Position numbers and translations under genes: made by a program. Under the pieces are notes generated by a model that worked only from the letters and a program-made list of their open reading frames with translations, did no database searches and was not told where the DNA came from. A stretch of 64,000 nucleotides of DNA from a virus, in the IMG/VR virus record IMGVR_UViG_3300046517_001147, positions 1-64,000 of that record; one strand, 5' to 3'. Of the stretch, positions 8,843 to 16,104 are shown one piece after another. How positions within the stretch are numbered: position 1 is the first letter of the stretch; each line of letters opens with the position of its first letter.

Positions 8843-9053
8843 CTTTTTCCCTTACCTCGATTCCTTTGGATTTCGGCGTAGCAATGATGAACACGCCAAT
8901 GTTCGGATGGTTGTCACGAACGTTCTTGAGTAGCGCGTTGGCCAATTCGTAACTAAATTTCTTCCCATCACAGACAAACAGATAGGAATGATCGGGCTTG
9001 AGTTCATAGCCTTTGACCAGGGCGGCGAGCGGTTTGTAGTCTTCTACTTTCAT
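8832..9053 (-). CDS. Small hypothetical protein
   Basis: 73 aa starting MKVEDYKPLA. A longer frame extends upstream, but that extension overlaps a better gene in another frame. The ATG at 9051-9053 overlaps the upstream stop as ATGA, which is the usual coupling in this module. Residues 20-60 (SYLFVCDGKKF, then NIGVFIIATP) suggest a small alpha/beta fold. No function is recognised. Confidence 0.55.
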   Translation of the reverse strand: MKVEDYKPLAALVKGYELKPDHSYLFVCDGKKFSYELANALLKNVRDNHPNIGVFIIATPKSKGIEVREKDGV

Positions 9054-9277
9054 TTTTTGTTGCTGCGAAACTCGTTGGCCTTCGGACAAACACTCCAATG
9101 CGCTTCTAGCTTCTGCGATTCGTCGTCTTCGGTTCCTGGGATAGCGGACATTGGCAGCTTCTTCCCGCGTGGTGTGGTGAACCATTGCATTTCGGCGCCG
9201 CATCCGCGACAAGCAGAGGAGCCAGTGTACTTGTAGCCTAGGCTCTCCAGGCCGTCGCGAGTGTCTGGAAAAGGCAT
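9050..9277 (-). CDS. Small zinc-finger-like protein
   Basis: 75 aa. A Cys pair, CRGC (residues 22-25), followed by a WFTTPRGKKLPM segment and a later HWSVCP, gives a C-x2-C / H-x3-C pattern that probably binds one zinc ion. Such mini zinc ribbons are frequent in phage early regions and may contact DNA or host polymerase; nothing more specific can be said. Start and stop overlap the neighbouring genes by 1-4 bases. Confidence 0.6.
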   Translation of the reverse strand: MPFPDTRDGLESLGYKYTGSSACRGCGAEMQWFTTPRGKKLPMSAIPGTEDDESQKLEAHWSVCPKANEFRSNKK

Positions 9278-9648
9278 TATTCTTTTTCTTTCTTGATGCG
9301 GACCTTCACAGTTTCTTTTTCGTGGACCATTTTTACTTCCACGCCATCGTGATTGTAGGATTCTTTTTTGTGTTTCTTCATTAGGGAGAGAAGTACATCT
9401 TTGGTTTCAACTTCTGAACTGGTCAGCTTCATCCGATCATCGCGGATGTTGGCATACTCTCTAGCCGCGTCCTCTAGCTCCTCGATCTCCGGGTCTTCCA
9501 TGCCGGGAAGTCTGCTGGTCTTGCCGCGCTTCTTGTTTGCTTCGGAGAGCAGTTCCGGCTTGTGATCGTCCTCTTTCGGTCCGATTCCTTTGCGTCCGGT
9601 TTGCTTTGGCTTGTGCTTCGGGAGATAGTCCTCTACTTTTTTTGCCAA
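9277..9648 (-). CDS. Charged coiled-coil-like hypothetical protein
   Basis: 123 aa from a TTG start, chosen because GGAGG lies 7 bases upstream while the longer upstream frame has no such site. Lys/Glu-rich throughout. Residues about 50-95 (DPEIEELEDAAREYANIRDD and following) form a heptad-like helix, and the end is a strand-rich, basic segment (VKMVHEKETVKVRIKKEKE). It resembles small conserved proteins found beside phage replication and recombination genes, but I cannot assign a reaction. Confidence 0.55.
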   Translation of the reverse strand: MAKKVEDYLPKHKPKQTGRKGIGPKEDDHKPELLSEANKKRGKTSRLPGMEDPEIEELEDAAREYANIRDDRMKLTSSEVETKDVLLSLMKKHKKESYNHDGVEVKMVHEKETVKVRIKKEKE

Positions 9649-9712
9649 TGAGATTCCTCCTAGGTGGAACGGGAGACCGCAAGTTAGCGTACTGAAGTGT
9701 CGGAGGTCAAGG

Positions 9713-9952
9713 CTATTCTGCCAATGCTCCTGCCCACGGTTCATCTTCCCATCTACGTTGTGCAAGAAAAGTGCTCGCGTACGGGATATATATACCACCG
9801 CTTATTTGCCACTGCAGAGTTTGTTTCCAAAGCCCTAAGCCATGAACGGCCGATATTTTTTCACTTGTGCTCATTTTGCGCCAAAGTTTCTCGGCCTTCA
9901 TTCTTCCGACCTTTCTGGGGTAAATTTTCCAGAAACTCTCAAAGTCACTCAT
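9713..9952 (-). CDS. Stand-alone DnaT/replisome-organizer C-terminal-type protein
   Basis: 79 aa with GAGAGGG upstream of the ATG. FWKIYPRKVGRMKAEKLW (residues 7-24) and QISGGIYIPYASTFLAQRRWEDEP (residues 49-72) match the C-terminal module of phage replisome organizers and DnaT-like primosomal proteins. In known phages this module usually follows a DNA-binding domain in one longer protein; here only the module is present. It may help load the host helicase. No helicase or polymerase gene is seen in this window. Confidence 0.7.
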   Translation of the reverse strand: MSDFESFWKIYPRKVGRMKAEKLWRKMSTSEKISAVHGLGLWKQTLQWQISGGIYIPYASTFLAQRRWEDEPWAGALAE

Positions 9953-10327
9953 AAGGTAAACCCTCTCCTTCCCGCATTCTCCATAGCGGGTGACTCAACT
10001 GCATGGGAATAGTTGGCCTACACTCGCTATCGGTTCCCGCTGTTGCCGAAAGGTTGTGTAACCTGACCAATGAGGCACAAATAAAAATTGCCCACTTGCG
10101 GTCGCCTGTTGACAGGGTGGATCAGAGCAGGACTTAGATAGTGAGCGGAAAAATAGCCCTTCATTTGCGCAAAAGCGCCAAGAGTGACGGCCCCAGACTT
10201 GGAAAGATGCGGGAAATGTTCGCCCATTTGCCGATGGTCTTTCTCGAATTTGAAGGGTGAGCTTACCGGCGACCATCGGCAGATAATCTTACCGATAGAG
10301 CCCACCCTACGAATCCGTGATTTATTT
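9953..10327. other. 375-bp gene-poor interval
   Basis: No convincing gene is visible. Open frames exist on both strands (for example 10027-10305 minus) but lack a Shine-Dalgarno and have low-complexity, Cys/Trp-skewed translations. It holds an 11-bp perfect inverted repeat (10229-10239 / 10271-10281). The block separates the primosomal-type gene from the rest of the early module, so an operator, leader or origin function is possible. Confidence 0.5.
10229..10281. repeat. 11-bp perfect inverted repeat, 31-bp spacer
   Basis: Left arm TGCCGATGGTC at 10229-10239, right arm GACCATCGGCA at 10271-10281. The arms are too far apart for an efficient terminator and no T run follows. It lies in the only gene-poor stretch of the early module. 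Confidence 0.65.
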
Positions 10328-10525
10328 CTACCTCATACTTCGGTTGCGTGCAAGAAATTCTTTTTCAGCCATTCGTACCGTCCGCCGGGAAACTTCCGGC
10401 TCGATCGCGCAGACTGGACACTTCTTGGTGTCGAAGAAGACTAGCCTAGGATGGCTCCTGCACATATTGGGCAGTTTGCGTTCGTGGATCATTTCGGCTA
10501 GGTCTGCGGAGCGCTTCTCGTTCAC
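10328..10525 (-). CDS. Small Cys-motif protein
   Basis: 65 aa from a GTG start with GAGGAAAAG just upstream; the start overlaps the preceding stop by four bases. Cys21 in NMCRSH and the CPVC pair (residues 36-39) could bind zinc. Basic C terminus (RRTVRMAEKEFLARNRS). Possibly a small DNA- or RNA-binding protein; function unknown. Confidence 0.55.
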   Translation of the reverse strand: MNEKRSADLAEMIHERKLPNMCRSHPRLVFFDTKKCPVCAIEPEVSRRTVRMAEKEFLARNRSMR

Positions 10526-10929
10526 TTCTTTTCCTCTGGTTGCGGTGGCGGTGGCTGGCGGTCGGCGTCGTGTTTAGCTTCCAGTCTGCCCATCTGCAAG
10601 CCGATGTCATGCGCTTCTTGGCAGCAAGGCGGCCATTCGTCGTCCGGCGTGCGCTCTGCGGTTTGGTGGGACTGGCTGCCCGCGTGACTGTCACCAGCCC
10701 CAATAGCAACGGTTTCAGCTACCGGGCTTTCCGTCGCTAAGGTCGTGCGTTCTGCGGTTGCTGCGGCCAGCGCGTCATAAACTCTTTTCCAAGCCTTTTG
10801 TAGCGTCAATCTGCCGTGATAGGGAGGAAATCCAGTTCCATCCTGTTTGTAGAGTTCTAAAACTTCTACAATAGACTCTCGCAGCGCCTCACTCCCACGC
10901 GGCTGCCCTTCCTTGCGCTCGTCAGTCAC
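10522..10929 (-). CDS. Hypothetical protein with Pro-rich tail
   Basis: 135 aa from a GTG start with AAAGGAG upstream; the start overlaps the stop of a 36-aa membrane gene. N-terminal helical part (residues 12-60), a Thr/Ala linker, then CCQEAHDIGLQMGRLEAKHD and a PPPPQPEEKK tail. No known domain. It is probably real because start, stop and coupling follow the same pattern as its neighbours. Confidence 0.5.
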   Translation of the reverse strand: MTDERKEGQPRGSEALRESIVEVLELYKQDGTGFPPYHGRLTLQKAWKRVYDALAAATAERTTLATESPVAETVAIGAGDSHAGSQSHQTAERTPDDEWPPCCQEAHDIGLQMGRLEAKHDADRQPPPPQPEEKK

Positions 10930-11036
10930 TTGGCACGCTCCTTTAGGGCTCTAGCAATAGCGAACAGCGCGGTTGCAATGATGAACCCGCATCCAAAAAT
11001 ACTCAGCGCAATTTCAAATGCTCCGTTTTCGTACAC
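10926..11036 (-). CDS. 36-aa single-pass membrane protein
   Basis: Short gene read directly from the sequence: GTG start at 11034-11036 with GGAGAGAG upstream, stop TGA at 10926-10928. The translation begins MYENGAFEIALSIFGCG, continues through a hydrophobic helix to about residue 27 and ends in a basic RALKERAK tail. Start and stop overlap both neighbours (TAGTG and GTGA), which supports translation. The role is unknown; small membrane peptides in phage early regions may disturb host envelope functions. Confidence 0.6.
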   Translation of the reverse strand: MYENGAFEIALSIFGCGFIIATALFAIARALKERAK

Positions 11037-11293
11037 TAGCTCTCTCCTTTGGCTGTGCGCTCTAGCGCGGCGATGCGCCTATCATGCTGGCATTCGTCAA
11101 GGGTATATACACATTCCCTCTGTCCTGACCACCACCGTGCCTCACTTAGCCGCTCGGACGCGGCGAAACGGGTCAGCAGGTCGGCCAGAGCTAGGCAGGT
11201 TTCGCAGAAATAAATCGTTCCATCTGGTCCAACTCCGTGCCAATCATGTCCTAGGTATTTTGCCGCTGTTTCTAGCGCTTGTTTGGTGCTCAT
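11036..11293 (-). CDS. Hypothetical small protein with Cys pair
   Basis: 85 aa. HDWHGVGPDGTIYFCETC (residues 16-33) gives a His/Cys cluster that could bind a metal; the rest is helical and basic. Its stop overlaps the start of the membrane peptide gene. No family recognised. Confidence 0.55.
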   Translation of the reverse strand: MSTKQALETAAKYLGHDWHGVGPDGTIYFCETCLALADLLTRFAASERLSEARWWSGQRECVYTLDECQHDRRIAALERTAKGES

Positions 11294-11314
11294 TCCTTCG
11301 CCTCCAGCGCTGCT

Positions 11315-11479
11315 CTAATCTTCTTCCTTTTGCATCGCGGTGCCTTCTTCAATCCAGTATTCATCGCAGTCAACGCACATCACTACGAGATAGTGAATTG
11401 TTGGTGGCCCAGGCATTGCGTTCGTCGTAAAATAGGCTTGAGGCACAATGTTTTCGTGCTCGCATTTCGTTTCCTTCAT
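11315..11479 (-). CDS. Small CxxC protein
   Basis: 54 aa starting MKETKCEHEN at 11479. I prefer this start because AAGGGGAAACC precedes it and the ATG overlaps the stop of the upstream gene (ATGA). Cys6/His8 and CVDC (residues 34-37) form a likely one-zinc finger, with an acidic tail. Function unknown. Confidence 0.55.
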   Translation of the reverse strand: MKETKCEHENIVPQAYFTTNAMPGPPTIHYLVVMCVDCDEYWIEEGTAMQKEED

Positions 11480-11649
11480 GGTTTCCCCTTGTCGTCCTTC
11501 AGCGCTGCCCGTATCCCCCTCAACCTGTCTATCCATGCCTGAACCATTTGGTGTGTCTGAAACGGTGGATTGTACATGGGCGCTCGCTCGTCTCCGGCCT
11601 CGGCTAGAATGGAGTCAATCACTGCGATTACGTCTGGATCGGCTTTCAC
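11476..11649 (-). CDS. 57-aa hypothetical protein
   Basis: Read directly: GTG start at 11647-11649 with AAGGAGAACCA upstream, stop at 11476-11478. The sequence begins MKADPDVIAVIDSILAEAG and ends RGIRAALKDDKGKP, with two amphipathic helices. It overlaps both neighbours by four bases. No function recognised. Confidence 0.6.
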   Translation of the reverse strand: MKADPDVIAVIDSILAEAGDERAPMYNPPFQTHQMVQAWIDRLRGIRAALKDDKGKP

Positions 11650-11867
11650 TGGTTCTCCTTTGCGGCTGCGTTTCTATCGAATCGCATAATGTCTTCAGCC
11701 AAAACATCCGTAAGCGGAACGAATTTATGAGTGTCGGCGTCGTGCCAGAACTTCGCTCGTAAGCAGAACCTTTCACCTTCTAAGCGAAAGCATGGCTGGC
11801 CGTCGCGCTGGCTCTCATTCCCCGCCATCAAGTTAAGTAAGACTTGCATCCAGTCAATTTCAATCAT
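11646..11867 (-). CDS. Hypothetical small protein
   Basis: 73 aa with AAAAGGAGCC upstream of the ATG. Mixed alpha/beta composition with CFRLEGERFCLRAKFWHDADTHKF in the middle, which suggests a small beta-sheet fold. It is coupled to the following GTG gene. Function unknown. Confidence 0.55.
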   Translation of the reverse strand: MIEIDWMQVLLNLMAGNESQRDGQPCFRLEGERFCLRAKFWHDADTHKFVPLTDVLAEDIMRFDRNAAAKENQ

Positions 11868-11907
11868 GGGCGACGGCTCCTTTTAGGCAGACACAGGGCA
11901 AAGATCA

Positions 11908-12252
11908 TCACGACACCCACCGATACTCGGAAACTTGCTTTTCAATCCGCCTACGCTCGATAATGTGCGCGCCGTTTTTCTTCTTTCGCAGATCGCGACA
12001 GGCCGAAGAGGTAGCGGTCTCGGTTCCGTGGACCACTGGCGCGAGCCTTTGTACGCTCCACCATCCTCCTTCGGTGGACAGAACGTGTTTTACTCTCCCC
12101 ATTAGGGTTTTGTTGTACTCTCCGGCAAAGTGCGGGTCGGTGCTAAGCGGTGTGGCGTCCCTGGTCGTTTCTTCCTCTGGCGGTTTACGGCGTCGGGGCT
12201 TCGCGGTCGGCCTAGGAAGCTCAAACAAATTCTTCTGTAGGGGTTTAGTCAT
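11908..12252 (-). CDS. Putative winged-helix-like small protein
   Basis: 114 aa starting MTKPLQKNLFELP. An upstream extension overlaps the neighbouring gene and was not used. The N terminus is basic and Pro-rich (KPRRRKPPEEE). Residues 53-100 (GRVKHVLSTEGGWWSVQRLA, then ATSSACRDLRKKK) have the helix-helix-strand pattern of a winged-helix domain. It may be a DNA-binding early regulator; low certainty. Confidence 0.5.
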   Translation of the reverse strand: MTKPLQKNLFELPRPTAKPRRRKPPEEETTRDATPLSTDPHFAGEYNKTLMGRVKHVLSTEGGWWSVQRLAPVVHGTETATSSACRDLRKKKNGAHIIERRRIEKQVSEYRWVS

Positions 12253-12259
12253 GGGTTCT

Positions 12260-12640
12260 TCAATTCCACCTAATCCGATCGTGGTGCAGCGCGGAATGTC
12301 CACTTTTGCAACCAAACGTCGTACAATCCAGGCAATCACAGTGTCTTTTGCCGTGAATCCAGTGGCCATCTTCCCAAGAAACCTGGTGGCCTTCTTCGCA
12401 CACTCCGCAAAGTGCTGGATGCTCGGTATATACCGCTTCGATCTTGCCTTCGCCGTCCCGTTCTACGTGGACCTTGCCGCCTTGCCGTTCGAATACCTGA
12501 ATGCGCCGTTCTGCGTGCGCTTGCACTCCGTACAGATATTCGTGCCCTTCTTTATTAAAATACGTGTCGGTATGCCGGCGGGAGCGCAAGGCTTTCCGCG
12601 GCTTCTTCACTCGGACAGGTTTTGGAAAGTACAGGTCCAT
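12260..12640 (-). CDS. Hypothetical Cys/His-rich protein
   Basis: 126 aa from the ATG at 12638-12640, preceded by GGGGGAG and overlapping the upstream stop as TAATG. Basic N-terminal half; the C-terminal part carries CGVC, HCDCLDCTTFGC and several His (residues 85-120), probably two zinc sites. It may bind nucleic acid. No family recognised. Confidence 0.55.
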   Translation of the reverse strand: MDLYFPKPVRVKKPRKALRSRRHTDTYFNKEGHEYLYGVQAHAERRIQVFERQGGKVHVERDGEGKIEAVYTEHPALCGVCEEGHQVSWEDGHWIHGKRHCDCLDCTTFGCKSGHSALHHDRIRWN

Positions 12641-13098
12641 TACTCCCCCTTCCCTGCCCAGTTTCGTATGGCCTCTTTGGGCAGGTCTGCGAAGCAACTA
12701 TTCAGAAACTCTATCAGGTCTTCGCTCGTTTTCAGTCCGGCAGCGCTCGCTATATGGCCTACTGTTCCGCACCATGAGTCGGCCAGTGAACGCGGAACGC
12801 GATACCGAAGGATTGTGTCGGGTTCCGTGTTTCGTGCCTTCCTAGAGGCTGCGTAGGCGGAAAGCGTTGGTCCCTGGCCCATCTTAATGATCGCTTCCTC
12901 TGTCCATCCTTGCTCGCGTTTGTGGTGAATTGCTTCTATCTTGCGCTTGAGTGCTGCTTTGGTGGCTGCCGTAGCCTTGGCCAGTATCTCCGCTTCGCGG
13001 TCTACGTGATCGGGCTTGCAGTTGTAGGCTACAGACACAATCGCGGACCAGGCGCTACCATGCGCCGCGATGTAGGCTTGCATGGAGTTGGGTGTCAT
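12640..13098 (-). CDS. Hypothetical early protein
   Basis: 152 aa starting MTPNSMQAYIAAHG; this start overlaps the previous stop (ATGA), while the longer upstream frame lies inside another gene. It is helical, with a basic middle (AALKRKIEAIHHKREQGWTEEAI) and a C-terminal segment LKTSEDLIEFLNSCFADLPKEAI. No motif known to me. Part of the tightly packed leftward operon. Confidence 0.5.
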   Translation of the reverse strand: MTPNSMQAYIAAHGSAWSAIVSVAYNCKPDHVDREAEILAKATAATKAALKRKIEAIHHKREQGWTEEAIIKMGQGPTLSAYAASRKARNTEPDTILRYRVPRSLADSWCGTVGHIASAAGLKTSEDLIEFLNSCFADLPKEAIRNWAGKGE

Positions 13099-13508
13099 TT
13101 GCTTTGCGTCTTTAGACGTTCCTGTTCTTCTCGCTGTTTTTCTTTTTTCCAATAGTCTGCCGGTACTTCTATTAAATTCACCTGGGTCTCAAAGGGAAGC
13201 GATCTGGAAATTGCTACGGCGTCTTCTATCGTGAATCGTTTGGCCATCGTGTAATCTTCGGTTAGCGTGAACCGATAACTGCTGTAGTACATCGAAGGAC
13301 TAAAATCCCACGTAAAAATGTAGTAGCAAGTCTTGTACTCCTGCATTTCTTTCGAGAATTCGCTCCACCGCATCCTAGTTCTGTGGCACAGCAGTCTCGC
13401 AGCATAGTGGCGCTTCGCCTTGGCTACGGCAACGCAGCGTTTATGGCTTTCCTTTGCTGCCTGTAACAGCGCTTCAATCTCCTGCGCGTATGGGTGTGGT
13501 TTCTTCAT
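13095..13508 (-). CDS. Hypothetical basic helical protein
   Basis: 137 aa. Lys/Arg/Gln-rich at both ends, with an aromatic segment near residues 58-75 (KTCYYIFTWDFSPSMYY) and a charged C-terminal helix (DYWKKEKQREEQERLK). Its start overlaps the stop of the 490-aa protein gene. It may bind nucleic acid; no family recognised. Confidence 0.5.
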   Translation of the reverse strand: MKKPHPYAQEIEALLQAAKESHKRCVAVAKAKRHYAARLLCHRTRMRWSEFSKEMQEYKTCYYIFTWDFSPSMYYSSYRFTLTEDYTMAKRFTIEDAVAISRSLPFETQVNLIEVPADYWKKEKQREEQERLKTQSK

Positions 13509-14977
13509 GGCTGGAATAGGTTCCCCGCTGCTCCTGGCTCGCGGTCCCGGTTGAGGATCGGCACTTTATTGTGCTCAAATTCGACGCGGCCGATGCGCTT
13601 TAGCCCGGTGATGTTGGTGTACTGGCCTTTGGTCTGAAAGAATACTTCGGCTTCTTTGCCTTTGCCTTTGTCGAGATAGCCGTATATATCCTTATCCCAA
13701 CATCCGGCTTCGCGTTTGGTACCTTCGGGCGTCTTGATGGTGACCATTGCAAAAGACTTCTCACCTTTGAGCGTAACGAATACGCGCTCAATGGTTCCTT
13801 TTACGATGAACGGCTCGGCGCCGGGGCTCTGTGATTTCCCGGCGCTGGCCGTTGTGGTTTTAGGGGTCTCCTTTCGTTCGGTCTTTCCCTTCGGGGGAAG
13901 GTCTTTAGGGAAAATCTCTACGACGCGATAGTTAAGTTGCTTGCCCATTGCGTGAATGGTCGGAACGTCGGTCGGCAGGATGTGCCACCAATCTTCGCGC
14001 CATGTAGCGGTGCAATGCTTCTGAATTAGTTCAACTAGGTCGCCAATGTCGCCGCGTATGATCGTGCCTTGATCGGCGCTGTGGACTAACTCTATGGTTC
14101 CGCGGGGTTTAGCTTCTTCATGCTTGCTGACGGCTTCCGCTTTTCCTTCTTCCACGCCGCGGGTGCGCCATTCCTCTACAGTTAGTGCCAGTGAGGGATC
14201 AGACTTCTTTTTCAGTTCTGCGTCGGCTGCTTCGACGCGCGCAAGCGCTGCCTCCGCCATCTTTGCTTTCTCGCTACCCGGCGTGTGGCCGTGGTCCACG
14301 TTTTCTACAAGCTGTGGCGGTTCGTCGTCCACGTCGGCGTTTGGATAGCGATAGATGCGGCCTTCTGGCGTTACTCCACCGACTACGCGCACGTTTTCGA
14401 GTTCGCTTTCGTCCAGAAAAGCCAATCCGCAAATAGATAGTGTGGCGCGGCGCTTGGCTTTGGTGCTGGCCTTCATAATCGCATTGCAGCGTTCCGTGCC
14501 GGATAAGTCCTGGCGCTGCTGGTTGTAATACTTGAATAGCGCGACGGAACCAACGCTAAAGTCTGTACGGCCGGTCCGATCTTGCACCTTTACCTGGACG
14601 TGGCAGTAGTCGCCTTCGATGGTTTGTTGGTGGTCAATCACAGACACGGCGTGAATCTTGCGAAGCTGCTCGGTGCAAGATTTGTTGGCGTACAACTGTA
14701 GTCTGCTCTGGCCCTGGCTGCCCGGCTCCTTGAATAGAATGTATTCGAACGGCCGGGTTAGGTGGTTCACGCCAACGGAGAGACACACTTTTTTTACGTA
14801 GTCCACCCGTTCCTCTGGCGTGAGTGCGGACAGGTCTCCACCAATCAAAACTCTTTCCACCTTCTCGCCAACGGAAAGCTGGTCCAGCGGGACGATAGCC
14901 CTAGAAGGGAATTTCTTCACCGTCCGCCTTGGTATTAAACGGTTTACGGGTTTCTTTGCTCTTTTCGTTTTCGGCAT
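13505..14977 (-). CDS. Putative recombination-associated protein with C-terminal OB-like region
   Basis: 490 aa from the ATG at 14975-14977, which has GAGGAGAGCC upstream. Residues about 30-200 (LTPEERVDYVKKVCLSVGVNHLTRPFEYI, then AIMKASTKAKRRATLSICGLAFLDE) resemble a phage family often found with single-strand annealing and exonuclease genes and distantly like RecT-type annealases. The middle is low-complexity (Ala/Glu/Lys). Residues about 400-470 are a beta-rich, OB-fold-like segment. A role in phage recombination or ssDNA handling is inferred from this and from the neighbours. The first 26 codons overlap the KTSC gene by 77 bases. Confidence 0.55.
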   Translation of the reverse strand: MPKTKRAKKPVNRLIPRRTVKKFPSRAIVPLDQLSVGEKVERVLIGGDLSALTPEERVDYVKKVCLSVGVNHLTRPFEYILFKEPGSQGQSRLQLYANKSCTEQLRKIHAVSVIDHQQTIEGDYCHVQVKVQDRTGRTDFSVGSVALFKYYNQQRQDLSGTERCNAIMKASTKAKRRATLSICGLAFLDESELENVRVVGGVTPEGRIYRYPNADVDDEPPQLVENVDHGHTPGSEKAKMAEAALARVEAADAELKKKSDPSLALTVEEWRTRGVEEGKAEAVSKHEEAKPRGTIELVHSADQGTIIRGDIGDLVELIQKHCTATWREDWWHILPTDVPTIHAMGKQLNYRVVEIFPKDLPPKGKTERKETPKTTTASAGKSQSPGAEPFIVKGTIERVFVTLKGEKSFAMVTIKTPEGTKREAGCWDKDIYGYLDKGKGKEAEVFFQTKGQYTNITGLKRIGRVEFEHNKVPILNRDREPGAAGNLFQP

Positions 14978-15215
14978 GGCTCTCCTCAATCTTGGTGCAT
15001 CTGAATGCGGGTTTGATCTGGCGTAGGAAGTGTGAACCCTTGGACTCGGCTGCTTGGAATGCTTCCCAGTCTGCGGCCGTAAACGGCGTGTAGTGGTACA
15101 CCTTGTCCGGTTCGCCGGCCTTGCGCGATACGAAAGACAGTTCCAGCGTTTCGCTTGTCTGGTCGTAGGCAATGCCGGTCATGCCGGTCTTACTGGTGAT
15201 CGGTGTTCTTTGCAT
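14901..15215 (-). CDS. KTSC domain protein
   Basis: 104 aa with GGAGAGGAGATGCC upstream. Residues 13-75 (GIAYDQTSETLELSF, VYHYTPFTAADWEAFQAAESKGSHFLRQIKPAF) match the KTSC domain: a short beta-hairpin with Y-x-Y and a helix leading to the S-x-G-x-(F/Y) motif. The family is common in phages and next to recombination or lysyl-tRNA-synthetase-like genes; its activity is not established. Its 3' end overlaps the next gene by 77 bases, long for this genome. Confidence 0.75.
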   Translation of the reverse strand: MQRTPITSKTGMTGIAYDQTSETLELSFVSRKAGEPDKVYHYTPFTAADWEAFQAAESKGSHFLRQIKPAFRCTKIEESHAENEKSKETRKPFNTKADGEEIPF

Positions 15216-15441
15216 GGCATCTCCTCTCCTTGTCTAATGCTGCGGTTGCTCCTGCGATAAACCAGAAACCAATTACATCCGTTGCGGCATCGGGTGTCAT
15301 GTGTCCCAGATGTTTGTGTGCTAGGTCAGTGAAGTCATCCGCTGTTAGGTCCACGTCGGTTAGTTCCTTGGCGTGGTCGGCCATTACGCCAAACACTTTC
15401 GAATCACACTTCATGATCTGTTCTAATTGGGCGCGGTCCAT
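15190..15441 (-). CDS. Small hypothetical protein
   Basis: 83 aa starting MDRAQLEQIM, preceded by AAAGGACTGACC. Helical and acidic in the middle (ELTDVDLTADDFTDLAHKHLGH), then an Ala/Gly/Phe-rich helix (GFWFIAGATAALDKE) that may be an amphipathic or weak membrane segment. It overlaps the KTSC gene by 26 bases. Function unknown. Confidence 0.5.
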   Translation of the reverse strand: MDRAQLEQIMKCDSKVFGVMADHAKELTDVDLTADDFTDLAHKHLGHMTPDAATDVIGFWFIAGATAALDKERRCHAKNTDHQ

Positions 15442-15443
15442 GG

Positions 15444-16091
15444 TCAGTCCTTTCTGCACTTCACGCCTGGGATTTGCTTCATAAAGGCGGCAGGGTCTTT
15501 CAGTTCGCGAGCGTATTCGCGGAGCGCTTGTTCGTCATGAGTAATGAATTGCTGTAAGAAGTCGGCGCGTTTCCTGTCGCGATCTTTCATTGCCTTGTAC
15601 CAGGCTTTCAAGATTGCGCGGCCGTCGGTAACTTCGACGGGGTACGTGGTGCTTCGCCGGTATCCTCCTACGCTTGGCAGGTTTGGTTGCACCTTCACTT
15701 CTTCGCCTAACTTCTTCTGCTCCTTCGCGGTGGCTTCTAGTTCCTGGCGTTCCCAGTCTTTCATTTTGGGCAAGGCTATCGCTTCGATTTCCTGACAAGT
15801 GTTCTCCGCTGCTTGCTGCTTCATTTTCAGGAAGTCTTTAACGCGGGTGATTATCCCGTTGAAAGGCGAGAATAGCGGGGCGATCTGTGTTTTCCGCATG
15901 TTGCGAGACTCGGACAGGATTGCACCCAATTCCTGATAACTGGCTGTGTCGGTAACTTTGAGCGTTTGCGCTTTCTCGCGCATGGGAATAAGCTGCGCGC
16001 TCAAGTCTGCGGCGGTCGCCAGTGCGGTTTCCAGGTTTGGCAATTCAAGTGAAGGCAATTCAGGCTTTACGATCTGCGTTTCGAGTTCCAT
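15444..16091 (-). CDS. Coiled-coil protein of the recombination cluster
   Basis: 215 aa with a strong GGGAGGAAGT ribosome site. Mostly helical; residues 20-130 have heptad-like repeats (LSAQLIPMREKAQTLKVTD, FLKMKQQAAENTCQEIEAI). A basic C-terminal segment, RDRKRADFLQQFITHDEQALREYARE, follows. Similar-looking proteins are encoded next to phage annealases and may be accessory factors. I do not recognise a defined family. Confidence 0.55.
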   Translation of the reverse strand: MELETQIVKPELPSLELPNLETALATAADLSAQLIPMREKAQTLKVTDTASYQELGAILSESRNMRKTQIAPLFSPFNGIITRVKDFLKMKQQAAENTCQEIEAIALPKMKDWERQELEATAKEQKKLGEEVKVQPNLPSVGGYRRSTTYPVEVTDGRAILKAWYKAMKDRDRKRADFLQQFITHDEQALREYARELKDPAAFMKQIPGVKCRKD

Positions 16092-16104
16092 ACTTCCTCC
16101 CGAT

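Noticed and set aside
10027-10305. 92-codon minus frame in the gene-poor gap
   Set aside because: No start signal, unusual composition; treated as non-coding.
11963-12856. 297-codon plus-strand frame across several leftward genes
   Set aside because: Phe/Arg/Ser-rich shadow; the minus-strand genes have start signals and coupled overlaps.
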